The notes beneath the pieces are model-generated. The model saw only the letters and a program-made list of their open reading frames with translations, had not been told where the DNA came from and ran no database searches. Shown here piece after piece: positions 34,590-44,297 of a stretch of DNA of 64,000 nucleotides. The DNA is from Persicitalea sp963803495 (GTDB lineage Bacteria; Bacteroidota; Bacteroidia; Cytophagales; Spirosomataceae). Both the position numbers and the translations under genes were made by a program. Location of the stretch: NCBI GenBank assembly GCA_963803495.1, contig CAWDMP010000002.1:744001-808000 (forward strand), written 5' to 3'. The first letter of the stretch is position 1. Each line of letters starts with the position of its first letter.

Positions 34590-35951
34590 ATGCAACCCAA
34601 TATCCCCCAAAACGGTAAGAAGCGAGTCGTGATCGTTGGCGCTGGTTTTGCTGGTCTCGAAATCGCACAAAAGCTGTCCAAACGCGACGATGTGCAGGTA
34701 GTGCTCCTCGACCGGAACAATTTCCACCAGTTCCAGCCGCTGTTTTATCAGGTCGCGATGGCGGGTTTGGAGCCGAGTTCTATTTCGTTTCCGTTGCGCA
34801 AGATTTTTCAATCGCGCAAGAACGTGCATATCCGCGTGACTGATGTGCACAAACTACTGCCCGATGGCAAAAGCATCGAGACGGGGCTTGGCGTCATTGA
34901 ATTCGACGCGCTGGTTATTGCCACCGGTGCCGATACCAACTATTACGGTATGAAGGATATCGAGCGCCGGGCTATCCCCATGAAGTCGGTAAGGGAGGCG
35001 CTGTCCCTTCGGAACCGGCTGTTGCAAAATTTCGAAGACGCGATTTCGGCCACAACCGAGGAAGAGCGCGACGCGCTGATGAACGTGGTGGTGGTAGGTG
35101 GCGGTCCCACGGGCGTGGAACTTTCGGGTACCCTGGCCGAGATGAAGAAATTCATTTTGCCCAAAGACTACCCCGACCTCAATTTCGATTCGATGCATAT
35201 CTACCTGATCGAGGGTGGCGAGGAAGTACTGGACGTCATGTCGGACGAAGCCTCCGCTAAATCGCGTGAGTACCTTGACCAGCTCGGCGTGATCGTGATG
35301 ACCAACCAACGTGTAACGGAGTTTGACGGCAAGACGGTCAGGACCAAACAGGGTTTGGAAATCAATACCAAAAATTTAGTCTGGGCAGCCGGTGTACGGG
35401 CTTGCCCGATCGAAGGTTTCGACCCCGATCTTTTGGGCCGGGGCGGACGGCTTAAAGTGGACAAGTTCAACCGGGTGGAAGGCTACCAGGATGTTTATGC
35501 GCTGGGCGATGTGGCGATTATGTCGGGGGATGAAGAAAACCCCGAAGGGCACCCGCAACTGGCGCAGCCTGCCATTCAGCAGGGAAAGCAGCTGGCCCGG
35601 AATCTAATCCGACAGATAGACGGCAAGGCCTTTGAGCCCTTCAAATACAGGGACCTGGGTACCATGGCGACCGTGGGTCGCAACCTGGCGGTCGTGGACC
35701 TGCCGTTCTGGAAGTTTCAGGGCTTTTTTGCCTGGCTCACCTGGATGTTCGTGCATCTGATTTCGATCGTCGGCGTCAAGAACCGCGTGATGGTATTCAT
35801 CAACTGGATCTGGAACTACATAACCTACGACCAGTCGCTGCGCCTGATCATGAAACCGGAACCGCTGCATGGCGAGATAGCCCCAACGGAAAATCAAGAG
35901 GAATTGCAGGAAGACGAACCACCACGAAAACCCGTTGCAGTAAACAGTTAA
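34590..35951 (+). CDS. ndh: Type II NADH:quinone oxidoreductase (NAD(P)/FAD-dependent)
   Basis: A 453-residue flavoprotein. FAD-binding GAGFAGLEIAQKL at the N-terminus, the FQPLFYQVA motif typical of NDH-2 enzymes, the NADH-binding VVVGGGPTGVELSG, the ATGADTNY loop and the second FAD motif DVYALGDVA. The C-terminal region (FFAWLTWMFVHLISIVG) is amphipathic/hydrophobic and should attach it to the inner membrane. It oxidises NADH and reduces quinone without pumping protons. Start ATG at 34590, 12 codons inside the open frame. Followed by a strong terminator. Confidence 0.9.
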   Translation: MQPNIPQNGKKRVVIVGAGFAGLEIAQKLSKRDDVQVVLLDRNNFHQFQPLFYQVAMAGLEPSSISFPLRKIFQSRKNVHIRVTDVHKLLPDGKSIETGLGVIEFDALVIATGADTNYYGMKDIERRAIPMKSVREALSLRNRLLQNFEDAISATTEEERDALMNVVVVGGGPTGVELSGTLAEMKKFILPKDYPDLNFDSMHIYLIEGGEEVLDVMSDEASAKSREYLDQLGVIVMTNQRVTEFDGKTVRTKQGLEINTKNLVWAAGVRACPIEGFDPDLLGRGGRLKVDKFNRVEGYQDVYALGDVAIMSGDEENPEGHPQLAQPAIQQGKQLARNLIRQIDGKAFEPFKYRDLGTMATVGRNLAVVDLPFWKFQGFFAWLTWMFVHLISIVGVKNRVMVFINWIWNYITYDQSLRLIMKPEPLHGEIAPTENQEELQEDEPPRKPVAVNS

Positions 35952-35984
35952 AAAAATGGCCGCATCGATATGCGGCCATTTTTT
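35951..35984. terminator. Rho-independent terminator after ndh
   Basis: Perfect 15-base arms (35951-35965, 35970-35984) around a CGAT loop, with an A-run before and a T-run after, so it can work in both directions. Confidence 0.9.
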
Positions 35985-36017
35985 TGTCGTTACTTTGGCA
36001 ATTCTCTCACAACGCCG

Positions 36018-36938
36018 ATGCTCTACTTCCTGCTAGCCGTCACTTTTACGGTGGCCCTTTACCTCATCATGCGCTCTTTCCCGCGCTACGGGGTCCATTC
36101 CTTCCACGCCATTGGCTTCAACTACTACGCTTGCGTCGCCACGGGGTTGGTACTTTCCCCCGATCCCGGAAAAATTCTCCAAGTCGACTGGACTTCTACC
36201 CCTACCCTGCTGACGCTGGCGCTGGGCATCATGTTCGTAATCGCCTTCGTTCTGATCGGGCAGACTACCCAGAAAGTGAGTGTGACGGCTACTTCGCTGG
36301 CCGCCAATATGTCGCTGGTAATCCCGGTATTGTTTGGACTTTTTATATTTAAAAACGCCAATAAAGACTACACGCTTTGGAATTATCTGGGATTAATATT
36401 GGCGTTGGTGGCGTTGGCGTTGGGCGCTATTCAAAAGAAGAAGAAAGTAGCTGTGGCTGGAGAAGAAGGTACCACCGCCTCGCTCAACTGGCTCACGCTA
36501 TTGCTGCCACTGCTCACTTTCCTGGCTTCGGGTACCAACAACACGCTCATCAATTACCTGAGCATGAAGTACTACGGTCCCGAAGATGCCGCGATGTTCA
36601 CGATCCTCTCGTGCGTGGGCGCTTCGATCGTAGGTACTTTACTGATTTTGGGGCGGGTAGTTTTTCAGGGAGAGCGCGTTTCGTGGCGAAGTTTTGCCGC
36701 CGGGATGTTACTGGGCGTACCCAACTTCCTGTCCTTTTACTTCCTGTTACAAGCGCTGGCGGCCTTTGGCAATAGCGCGGCTTTCGTCTTTCCTATCTAC
36801 AACATACTCACTACGATGGCCTCAGCGGCGGCGGCCTGGCTGCTGTTCCGGGAAAGGCTCAACCCGATCAACCGCATAGGGCTGGGATTGGCCGTGCTGG
36901 CGATCGTACTGATCTCGTATCAGGAATTGGGGATTTGA
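36018..36938 (+). CDS. EamA/DMT family transporter
   Basis: A 306-residue inner-membrane protein with ten hydrophobic helices in two similar halves, as in the drug/metabolite transporter (EamA) superfamily. Each half ends with a family-like helix pair; the second is FVFPIYNILTTMASAAAAWLLFRERL, with the conserved Pro and the RE(R)L turn. Substrate unknown (amino acids, nucleosides and others are moved by relatives). The frame opens at 35970 inside the terminator; the ATG at 36018 is the sensible start. Confidence 0.85.
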   Translation: MLYFLLAVTFTVALYLIMRSFPRYGVHSFHAIGFNYYACVATGLVLSPDPGKILQVDWTSTPTLLTLALGIMFVIAFVLIGQTTQKVSVTATSLAANMSLVIPVLFGLFIFKNANKDYTLWNYLGLILALVALALGAIQKKKKVAVAGEEGTTASLNWLTLLLPLLTFLASGTNNTLINYLSMKYYGPEDAAMFTILSCVGASIVGTLLILGRVVFQGERVSWRSFAAGMLLGVPNFLSFYFLLQALAAFGNSAAFVFPIYNILTTMASAAAAWLLFRERLNPINRIGLGLAVLAIVLISYQELGI

Positions 36939-37048
36939 TGAAGGGTTGAAGCGGGGTCGGTACGCCGCGCGGACCCGTGGCGGTTGAAGGGTTGAAAATT
37001 ACTGACTATCACCTTCTTAAACAAAAAAACCTTTAAACAAAAAAACTG

Positions 37049-38305
37049 CTATGCCTCCTCTTTCGCTTCCAGATTGAACAGGTCGTTCAGTACATCGATG
37101 AGCGTTTCCGCTTCGCCGCGCTTGCAGGCGGCTTTGAGCTGGAGTACCGGTAGCTTGATGATCTTCTGCATCATGCTGGATGTGATTTTATCCATCTTGA
37201 CGGTTTCCTCCTCGGAAAGTTGCTTGGTGAAGCGAGCCATTTCCTCCTGACGAATTTGCTCCAAAGCGTTTTTGAGGCGGTTGATCGTGGGCGAGACGAT
37301 CATTTCCTTGGACCAATCGTTGAACTCGGCAACCGAATCGGCGATAATATTCTGTACGACGGGTATAGCCTCGAGTCGGCGCGCAAGTGCGGCATCGGCC
37401 CGGCTCCTGATCATGTCCACATTGTAGAGCACGACGCCCGTCACCTGCTCGATCTCCGGGTCCACGCTCCGTGGCACGGCCAAATCGAGGAAGTACTTGT
37501 AGGTAAATCCAGTGCGCTTTTTCACCACTGCTTTGGTGAAAAATGGTTCGTCGGCCTGGACCGAAGAGATAATGACATCGGCGCGGGCCAGTTCCGCGTC
37601 CAAATCGGCGAAGTCGGCAATCCTGAAATGCTCTGCTCCTTCCAGCGCCTCCGCTTTAGCGCGGGTGCGGTTCATGACCGTCAGGTCGACGCCCTCGCGC
37701 TGCGCTAAATTTTTGCAGACGTCGGTACCGATTTCACCCAGCCCAACGACAAGGATCTTGGGCTCGATCATCAGCGTCTCGACGAGCTCGACGGCCGCGT
37801 ACGATACCGAGGCCGCGCCGTCACGAAAGCCCGTTTCCTGAGCGACGCGCTTGTTTGCAAAAAATATCGTATGCAGCAACCGATGCAGGAAGGGTCCCGC
37901 CATGTGCAGGTCGGCGGCCCACTGGTAGGCTTGCTTGATTTGATTGGGAATCTGCATATCGCCCACGACCTGAGAGTGCAGGCCCGTAGCGACTTCGAAC
38001 AGGTGACGCACCGCTTCGGCTTCACCGATATAGTGCTCGAAATAAGGCAGATAGGCGGCGGGCTCAGTCAATCCTTTTTGAATCAAAAGTAGCTTGACGA
38101 GTTCCGTATTGAGGTTCTTAGGGGAAATGTAATAAATCTCGGTGCGGTTGCAGGTCGAAACCACCAATAGGTCAGACAACTCGAAGTAGTCTTTAAGCGT
38201 TACCATCAACGCTTTGGCTTCCGTTTCGTTGAGTGTTATTTGCTCCCTTATGGTAAGGGGGGCGGTTCTATATGAAATACTTAGGGACTTAAACTGAGTG
38301 TACAT
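37049..38305 (-). CDS. hemA: Glutamyl-tRNA reductase
   Basis: A 418-residue enzyme reducing glutamyl-tRNA to glutamate-1-semialdehyde, the first step of C5-pathway haem synthesis. Catalytic Cys 52 in VVSTCNRTE, the conserved substrate region SQVVGDMQIPNQIKQAY, NADPH-binding VGLGEIG, and a C-terminal dimerisation helix region with two long helices. ATG start at 38305; an in-frame GTG four codons upstream is possible. Candidate promoter at 38329-38360. Nothing else of the haem pathway is seen in this window. The downstream gap to the EamA gene (36939-37048) contains short GTTGAAGGGTTGAA repeats only. Confidence 0.93.
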   Translation of the reverse strand: MYTQFKSLSISYRTAPLTIREQITLNETEAKALMVTLKDYFELSDLLVVSTCNRTEIYYISPKNLNTELVKLLLIQKGLTEPAAYLPYFEHYIGEAEAVRHLFEVATGLHSQVVGDMQIPNQIKQAYQWAADLHMAGPFLHRLLHTIFFANKRVAQETGFRDGAASVSYAAVELVETLMIEPKILVVGLGEIGTDVCKNLAQREGVDLTVMNRTRAKAEALEGAEHFRIADFADLDAELARADVIISSVQADEPFFTKAVVKKRTGFTYKYFLDLAVPRSVDPEIEQVTGVVLYNVDMIRSRADAALARRLEAIPVVQNIIADSVAEFNDWSKEMIVSPTINRLKNALEQIRQEEMARFTKQLSEEETVKMDKITSSMMQKIIKLPVLQLKAACKRGEAETLIDVLNDLFNLEAKEEA

Positions 38306-38328
38306 GAGGCGCTTCACAATTCTAATTA

Positions 38329-38360
38329 CAAATTTACATCACAATCTCTACATAATGAAA
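38329..38360 (-). promoter_or_regulatory. Promoter upstream of hemA
   Basis: Minus strand: TTTC (three of four matches to TTTG) at 38357-38360, 20-base spacer, TAAATTTG (perfect TAnnTTTG) at 38329-38336; start near 38322, about 17 bases before the ATG. Confidence 0.45.
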
Positions 38361-38464
38361 CAGCGTGTGGGGTATGTAAGTTTATTTAGAAAGCATATAA
38401 ACTGTTTTACTAAAAATCCCCTAAATTCACAGAAATTACAGCAGCTGGCGGCCCCGTGCTATTC

Positions 38465-39752
38465 ATGAAGCAAAACGTAAAACTTCCCTCCAAACCCAAA
38501 CCTACCCTTCGGAAACCCGCAGCGCTGTTCAACCGTCTGCGCATCAAGCATGCATTGCTGGATTCCTACGGCCAGAAGAACATTTACAAGTTTGTCATCG
38601 GCTTGAACTTATTTTTGATCAGCCTCGGCTCGCTGTACTACACCAATGACCTGGTAGCCAAGCTGGAAGACCGCGAACTGCGACAGGTAAGGCTGTTTGC
38701 CGAGTCGCTTCGCTACGCCATCAACAGCGACTACGACGAGGACATCAACGGCATTATGGAAATGATTCGGGAAGCCAATACTTTCTACGAGATTCCGGCG
38801 ATTTACGTGGACGAGAACAACATGGCGACCGACAACAACAACCTGTCGTTTCCGCGCAATGCCACTTTGCAAGACAAAGAGCGCATCATTGGCGAAAACC
38901 TGGCCATGATGAAGGAGGAACACCCGCCCATCCCGGTCGTGCTGGGCGAGGATCGCACGGGATACATCTATTATAGCAATTCCTTTTTGCTGACCCAACT
39001 CCGATACTACCCCTACATCCAACTAGCGGGTATCTTCATCATCGGTTTCCTGGCCTACCTGGCGTTTAGTTCGGCGCGCAAGGCGGAGCAAAATCAGGTG
39101 TGGGTGGGTCTGGCCAAGGAAACAGCGCACCAATTGGGAACGCCGCTGTCGTCGTTGATGGCCTGGACCGAGTACTTCCGCTCCGACCCGAATATCGACT
39201 CCTCGATCGCCGAAGAAATAGAGAAAGACGTGCAACGCCTGGAAATGATTACCACGCGATTTTCCAACATAGGTTCGATCCCGACTCTCAAAGAGGAACC
39301 GGTAGCCGAGATCGTGACGGAGTTTCATCAAGTACCTGCAACGGCGGGTGTCGTCCAAAGTGGCTTTCTTTATCGACGACCAGTTGCGGGAGGGGCAGAT
39401 GGTACTGCTCAACAAGAATCTGTTCGAGTGGGTCGTGGAAAATATTTGCAAGAATGCCGTGGACGCCATGAAAGGCGTGGGCGAAATCAGGATTTCGCTG
39501 GTACCTATGTTGGATCAAAACGAAGTCGTGATCGACATCAAAGACAACGGCAAGGGAATGAGCAAAGCCAATCAGGCCAAGATTTTTCGGCCGGGATTCA
39601 GTACTAAGAAGCGGGGGTGGGGATTGGGCCTGACGCTCGCCAAGCGTATCATCGAAAACTACCACGACGGGCGGCTCACGATCAAAAACTCGGAACCCGG
39701 TAAGGGTACCACGTTCAGAATTGTAATGAAAATAGGAAACGGCCCAGGATAA
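38465..39752 (+). pseudogene. Sensor histidine kinase, one frame break
   Basis: A membrane sensor kinase of about 428 residues when joined. Helix at 42-62, periplasmic sensing part about 63-180, second helix 183-203, then the dimerisation domain with the phospho-acceptor H222 (AKETAHQLGTPLSSL) and the ATPase domain: NICKNAVDAM (N box), IKDNGKGM (G1), GFSTKKRGWGLGL (F/G2) and GKGTTF. The frame breaks at about 39326, where one extra C in GTTTCATC separates the two halves; deleting it gives EFIKYLQRRV as in intact relatives. Its partner may be the response regulator at 41481-42641, two genes away. A sequence error is likelier than decay, since both halves are well kept. Confidence 0.8.
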
Positions 39753-39766
39753 GCAAGCGGATTTGC

Positions 39767-40279
39767 TTAGAAAAGGTACACGGTCACGGTGTCGGTTTCG
39801 ACCACGTTACTCTCGCGCATGGCCCGATCGCGGATTTGAACCTCATACTTCACCACGGTAGGCTTCGTAAATCTGGCGCGAGTATAGAGCACCGACAAAT
39901 CGAGCTTGCCTTTGATCGGGCTCGGCTTCCCGCCTTCTTTCAACACCGGAAACCATTTCTGCCGGTCTTCGTTGAAAACCCTTTCCTTAAAATTGCCCTT
40001 ATCGTCCATTACGAAAGTCTTGAGTCGGTAGTTGCCCCAGCTCAAAGAGGTATCACGCTGACTGGACGGTACACCCAAGTCGCCATCGCCGTCTTCGAAG
40101 TTGACGGTGATAACTACAGAATCCACTTTGACAATATTGGGCAGGGAGTTGAAGTCTTGCACTACGTAAGGCTGGATACCATTGAAGCGGATGCTGGGCG
40201 TATTATCAAAATCGGGGGAATCGAGGCAACTCGCCAAGCCAGCGAGCATCAATATTCCCGCACCAAGTAATTTGCGCAT
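39767..40279 (-). CDS. Lipoprotein, unknown function
   Basis: A 170-residue lipoprotein with lipobox LASC (Cys about 18) and a short Asp/Pro-rich tether. The rest is beta-rich, with an acidic NFEDGDGDLGVP stretch resembling calcium-binding loops of bacterial surface proteins, and KYEVQIRDRAMRESNVVETD. Similar lipoproteins are common in Cytophagales but uncharacterised. Convergent with the kinase (14 bases between ends) and divergent from the LuxE-like gene (37 bases between starts). Confidence 0.75.
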   Translation of the reverse strand: MRKLLGAGILMLAGLASCLDSPDFDNTPSIRFNGIQPYVVQDFNSLPNIVKVDSVVITVNFEDGDGDLGVPSSQRDTSLSWGNYRLKTFVMDDKGNFKERVFNEDRQKWFPVLKEGGKPSPIKGKLDLSVLYTRARFTKPTVVKYEVQIRDRAMRESNVVETDTVTVYLF

Positions 40280-40316
40280 AGCGTATCTTTGATTTTTATT
40301 CTAGCAAAAAAGAAGT

Positions 40317-41369
40317 TTGGAATTGACAAGCAAGGGGACTTTGACGGGAGAAAGGGAGGTACTGCGGGAAGAAATCCTGGAAGTGAGTTCGGCAAACTTC
40401 GAGGAAGTCGCCCTGCGGGTTTTTAGGTACCAGGCCCGGTACAACGACGTGTACCGCACTTACCTCTCGCACCTTGGCGTACAATATGACCGCCTGGAAC
40501 GGCTGGCAGAGGTCCCTCATCTCCCCATTCAATTCTTCAAGCACCACACTATCCGAACCGGCCAGCCGCCCCGCTTGGCGGTCAATTTTGAAAGCAGTGG
40601 TACTACCGGGAGCACATCCAGTGTCCACACGCTCTACGATGCTCTCCTCTATCACTCGCTCAGCCAACGCATTTTCGAGCAGGAATATGGTTCTCTGGAC
40701 GATTTCCACATATTAGCCCTGCTACCTTCCTACCTTGAACGAAACAACTCGTCGCTGGTGTATATGGTTCGGCAATTTATTCTAAAAACTAATTCGCCCT
40801 ACTCGGGATTCTACCTCGACGACACCCAAAACCTGACCGCTCGCCTCCGTGAAATCGCTGAAATCAATGATGCACACAAGGTACTGGTGCTGGGCGTCAC
40901 CTTCGCGCTGCTCGATTGGGCCGAAGGGCCGGACGACCTGGAATTCCTGACCGAAATACCACACCTCATAGTTATGGAAACAGGTGGCATGAAGGGCCGC
41001 CGCCGCGAAATGCTGCGCGAGGAGGTACACAAAATACTCACCAGCCGGCTGGGCGTACCCACGATTCACTCCGAATATGGCATGACCGAACTCATTTCAC
41101 AAGGGTACTCGGCTGGTGATGGGCTGTTCAGGCCCGGCGCTACCATGCGCATAACCCTGCGCGACCCGCAGGACCCGTTCAAGATTTGGCCACACGGACA
41201 ATTCGCGGGTACCGGTGGCATCAACGTCACGGACCTGGGCAACCTGGACTCCTGCGCCTTCATCGAAACCCAGGACCTGGGCCGCTACGGCCCCCAACCC
41301 GGTACTTTCTACGTCATGGGACGTTTCGACAATTCCGATTTGCGGGGGTGTAATCTGATGGCGGTGTGA
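40317..41369 (+). CDS. LuxE-like acyl-protein synthetase/adenylate-forming enzyme
   Basis: A 350-residue member of the acyl-protein synthetase (LuxE) branch of adenylate-forming enzymes. The P-loop-like adenylation motif SSGTTGSTSS lies near residue 92, METGGMKGRRREM is the family-typical mid motif, IHSEYGMTELISQ the aryl/acyl-binding motif, and TDLGNLDSCAFIETQDLGR the late acidic motif. It probably activates an acyl group with ATP for transfer to a protein or another acceptor; no luciferase or LuxC gene is nearby. Start uncertain: no ATG is available, so TTG at 40317 (or 40323) is used. Confidence 0.75.
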   Translation: MELTSKGTLTGEREVLREEILEVSSANFEEVALRVFRYQARYNDVYRTYLSHLGVQYDRLERLAEVPHLPIQFFKHHTIRTGQPPRLAVNFESSGTTGSTSSVHTLYDALLYHSLSQRIFEQEYGSLDDFHILALLPSYLERNNSSLVYMVRQFILKTNSPYSGFYLDDTQNLTARLREIAEINDAHKVLVLGVTFALLDWAEGPDDLEFLTEIPHLIVMETGGMKGRRREMLREEVHKILTSRLGVPTIHSEYGMTELISQGYSAGDGLFRPGATMRITLRDPQDPFKIWPHGQFAGTGGINVTDLGNLDSCAFIETQDLGRYGPQPGTFYVMGRFDNSDLRGCNLMAV

Positions 41370-41374
41370 AGGGG

Positions 41375-41447
41375 TTTATTTGTTTATACGTTTATTTGTT
41401 TAGCTCCGCTCCCAAGCTATTCCAGGTCAAAAGCCTAAACAAATAAA
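41375..41447. repeat. TTTATTTGTTTA direct and inverted repeats
   Basis: Two copies of TTTATTTGTTTA (41375-41386, 41391-41402) face one inverted copy (41436-41447) across about 33 bases, between convergent genes. A hairpin with a 12-base stem can form and may act as a weak two-way terminator. Confidence 0.55.
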
Positions 41448-41480
41448 CACATCAGCAAATAAACAATAACAACCAACAAC

Positions 41481-42641
41481 CTACATCTGCCGGGCGTGCA
41501 TTTTGGCATCTTCCAGCGTAATGCGATCGCCGCACATGATGACGAGCCGCTCGACGACGTTGCGCAGTTCACGGACGTTGCCCGTCCAGGGCAGGTTGCT
41601 GAGGTAGTCCATCGCGTCGGGCAGAATCGACTTGATCGAGTTGTTGTACTCCTCAGCCACATCGTGCAAAAACTTGTTGGCCAGAAGTGGGATATCCTCC
41701 TTGCGGTCGGCCAGGGCGGGTACATGGATCAGAATCACGCTCAGACGATGGAATAAATCCTCACGGAAATTACCTTCCTGGATTTCGCGCCGCAAGTCCT
41801 TATTGGTGGCCGCAATCACCCGCACGTTTACTTTAATTTCTTTCTCGCCGCCCACTCGGGTGATCTTGTTTTCCTGCAAGGCCCGAAGTACTTTGGCTTG
41901 CGCCGACAGGCTCATGTCCCCGATCTCGTCGAGAAATATGGTACCCCCGTTGGCCTGCTCGAACTTGCCGATGCGCTGCTTGATGGCCGAGGTGAACGAG
42001 CCCTTTTCGTGGCCGAACAATTCGCTTTCGATTAGCTCGCCGGGTATGGCGGCGCAGTTGACCTCTACGAGGGGCATGTGCGCCCGGGGGCTCTTGGCAT
42101 GAATCTGCTTGGCCACCAGCTCCTTGCCCGATCCATTGGGGCCCGTCACCAGTACACGCGCTTCGGTCGGGGCCACGCGGTTGACCGAATCCTTTACCCG
42201 TTGGATGGCTTCGGAAGCCCCCACCATTTCGTTGATCTTATAGATTCGCCTTTTAAGTTCGTTGGTCTCAAATTCGAGATTGTACTTCTCGATGGCGTTG
42301 CGGACGCTGACCAACAGGCGATTGAGATCAGGCGGCTTGATCAGGAAATCGTAGGCGCCCGACTTGGTAGCCTTCACGGCGTTTTCCAGCTGCCCGTAGG
42401 CGGTGACCATGATGACCTGAATGCTCTTGCCCGTTTCGCCCAGCTTTTCGAGTAGCTCCAGACCGGTCATGATGGGCATCGCGATGTCGCAGAGTGCCAC
42501 GTGGTAGTCTTCCTTTTTTATTTTGGCCAGCGCATCCTCGCCGTCCTTGGCCTCATGTACTTCGTAGCCTTCGTATTCCAGAATGTCCCGCAGTGCCTCG
42601 CGGATATTGATTTCGTCGTCTACGACGAGTATTTTGACCAT
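41481..42641 (-). CDS. Sigma-54-type (NtrC family) response regulator lacking a DNA-binding domain
   Basis: A 386-residue response regulator: receiver domain with phospho-acceptor D52 (LCDIAMP) and K102, linker helix, and AAA+ domain with Walker A GPNGSGKE (167-174), Walker B FLDEIGD (236-242) and sensor WTGNVRELRN. Two deviations from NtrC: the sigma-54-contacting loop is GSFTSA (214-219) rather than GAFTGA, and the chain ends at KMHARQM after the AAA+ domain, without the Fis-type helix-turn-helix. It may act without binding specific DNA, or no longer contact sigma-54. The histidine kinase at 38465-39752 is the likely partner. Transcribed alone, convergent with the LuxE-like gene. Confidence 0.85.
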   Translation of the reverse strand: MVKILVVDDEINIREALRDILEYEGYEVHEAKDGEDALAKIKKEDYHVALCDIAMPIMTGLELLEKLGETGKSIQVIMVTAYGQLENAVKATKSGAYDFLIKPPDLNRLLVSVRNAIEKYNLEFETNELKRRIYKINEMVGASEAIQRVKDSVNRVAPTEARVLVTGPNGSGKELVAKQIHAKSPRAHMPLVEVNCAAIPGELIESELFGHEKGSFTSAIKQRIGKFEQANGGTIFLDEIGDMSLSAQAKVLRALQENKITRVGGEKEIKVNVRVIAATNKDLRREIQEGNFREDLFHRLSVILIHVPALADRKEDIPLLANKFLHDVAEEYNNSIKSILPDAMDYLSNLPWTGNVRELRNVVERLVIMCGDRITLEDAKMHARQM

Positions 42642-42783
42642 AATAAATTAGGGTAGGATGATGGGTGGGTTATAGAGTCGTACCTTCAAAAATAGGAAAC
42701 ATCCCACGTTTTACCCTAATGCCACACCTCATTTTCTCTTAATTGTTGCAAGGGGTACCCGTATTTTAGCCGCCTTCGGGGCC

Positions 42784-43474
42784 TCAGGCTTTGGCCGGAG
42801 CGGCCTCGCCCATTTCGTCGCGCACGGTCGACAGGGCCTGCACAAGTACCTCGGCGGGCTGGGCGCCCGAGATGCCGTACTTGTCGTTGATGACGAAAAA
42901 CGGCACCCCGCTCACGCCCATTTGCTGATAGTGGGCAATTTCCTGCGTTACGGCATAGCCAATGGCATCGTCGGTCAGGATACGCGCTACTTTATCCTGA
43001 TCCCAGCCCTTGTGGGCGAACAAATCGCTCAGGGTACCCAAGTCGCTCAGGTCCTTGCCGTCGGTGAAGTAGGCTTTGAAAAGCATTTCCTTAGCTTCGG
43101 CTTTGAAGCCCTCCTGGCCTGCTACATCTAGTAACTTGTGCAGTCCCAAGCGTATTGATGGCGTTGGGAATGCTATCGAGTTGGAAGTCGATGCCCGCCT
43201 CGCTTCCTACCGAAGTCAGGTGGTCGAACATCTGCCGGATTTTCTCCTGGCTACCAAACTTTTTGATAAAGTACGTTTTTCGGTCGATACCCTCGGCCGG
43301 TATCGTCGGGTCCAGTTGAAAAGGATGCCAGGTCACGACCACGTCTTCGGGGTTGCCGAGTTGCGCCAAGGCCTCATCGAGGCGTTTCATGCCTACGTAG
43401 CACCACGGGCACGCCACATCCGACACCACATCGACGGTGATTGTCTCTTTCGATTCTTTAACAAGTTCGTTCAT
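42784..43474 (-). pseudogene. DsbA/FrnE-like oxidoreductase, one frame break
   Basis: A DsbA-family thioredoxin-fold protein of the FrnE type, about 230 residues when joined. CPWC active site at 22-25 (SDVACPWCYVG), WHPFQLDP, the helical insert, and the cis-Pro motif VSGVPFFVIND near the C-terminus. No signal peptide, so a cytoplasmic dithiol oxidoreductase or glutathione-transferase-like enzyme. One inserted base near 43141-43151 (in ACGCTTGGGACTG on the minus strand) moves the frame after IPNAINTLG; correction gives NTLGLHKLLDVAGQEG, as in relatives. Probably a sequence error. Confidence 0.8.
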
Positions 43475-43697
43475 GTTTCTCAGTAGTATTTATATGGTTT
43501 GTTGATGGGTTGTAATCTGTTCAAAACCGCAACCTATCTCATATGATTCAGTCGGGTCGATCAAACAAAGAGATTTTGCGAGCGTTTTAAGTCCAAAACC
43601 ACCGCTTTTTCAAAAAAACCCTGCTTTATACTGTATATTGTATTTATCAAATGTATTTTTACATTCTAAATCGTTAACCCTGATAACTTTTAATACT

Positions 43698-44297
43698 ATG
43701 ATGAACAGACGTGACGCACTCGGCCGGGTAGCACTTTTGGTGGGTGGCGCCCTCTCCGCCCCCACGATGGTCGCCTTTCTCGACGGCTGCAAAACCAAGG
43801 AAACCGCCATGGGCGCCGACTTTGCCTTCGAGCCCGACCAGTTGAGTATGGTATCGGAGGTAGCCGAGGTCATTATTCCCAAAACCGACACTCCGGGCGC
43901 CAAAGACGCCAAAGTAGGCGAATTTGTGGAGAAGATGCTCAAAGACTGCTACTACGAAAAAGACCAGAAAAGCTTCATGACGGGCCTGAACAAGCTCGAA
44001 GAGATGAAGTTTATGGACGTAACCCCCGAAGAGCGAATTACGCTGTTGACCGCCGCCGAGCAAGAGTCGATAGATGAGCTGAAACGCATCGGCGACGAAC
44101 GTACCAAAGCAAAGTCGGCCAACCAGACTTTCGAAGAGCCGGGGGTACCTTTCTTCCGCCTTATGAAAGAACTGACCCTGCTGGGGTACTTCACTTCCGA
44201 GCCCGGCGCCACGCAGGCGCTGGAATTTGTGGCCGTGCCCGGCCGCTACGACGGCTGCGTCGATTTGGAGCCCGGTCAGAAGGCGTGGGCGATGTAG
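43698..44297 (+). CDS. Gluconate 2-dehydrogenase subunit 3 family protein (Tat-exported small subunit)
   Basis: A 199-residue small subunit of membrane-bound GMC-type dehydrogenases. It begins MMNRRDALGRVALLVGGALSAP, a twin-arginine signal, and contains FEPDQLSMVSEVAEVIIPKTDTPGAKDAKVG, the family's defining block, then VPFFRLMKELTLLGYFTSE near the end. In known systems this subunit carries the signal that exports the flavoprotein subunit with it. Start at 43698 (or 43701); the open frame begins 20 codons earlier. The GMC oxidoreductase gene follows after 135 bases on the same strand. Confidence 0.9.
   Translation: MMNRRDALGRVALLVGGALSAPTMVAFLDGCKTKETAMGADFAFEPDQLSMVSEVAEVIIPKTDTPGAKDAKVGEFVEKMLKDCYYEKDQKSFMTGLNKLEEMKFMDVTPEERITLLTAAEQESIDELKRIGDERTKAKSANQTFEEPGVPFFRLMKELTLLGYFTSEPGATQALEFVAVPGRYDGCVDLEPGQKAWAM

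Noticed and set aside
41370..41480. Repeats considered as CRISPR array or transposon ends
   Set aside because: Only three 12-base copies without regular spacers, and no transposase or cas gene nearby; a simple hairpin explains them.
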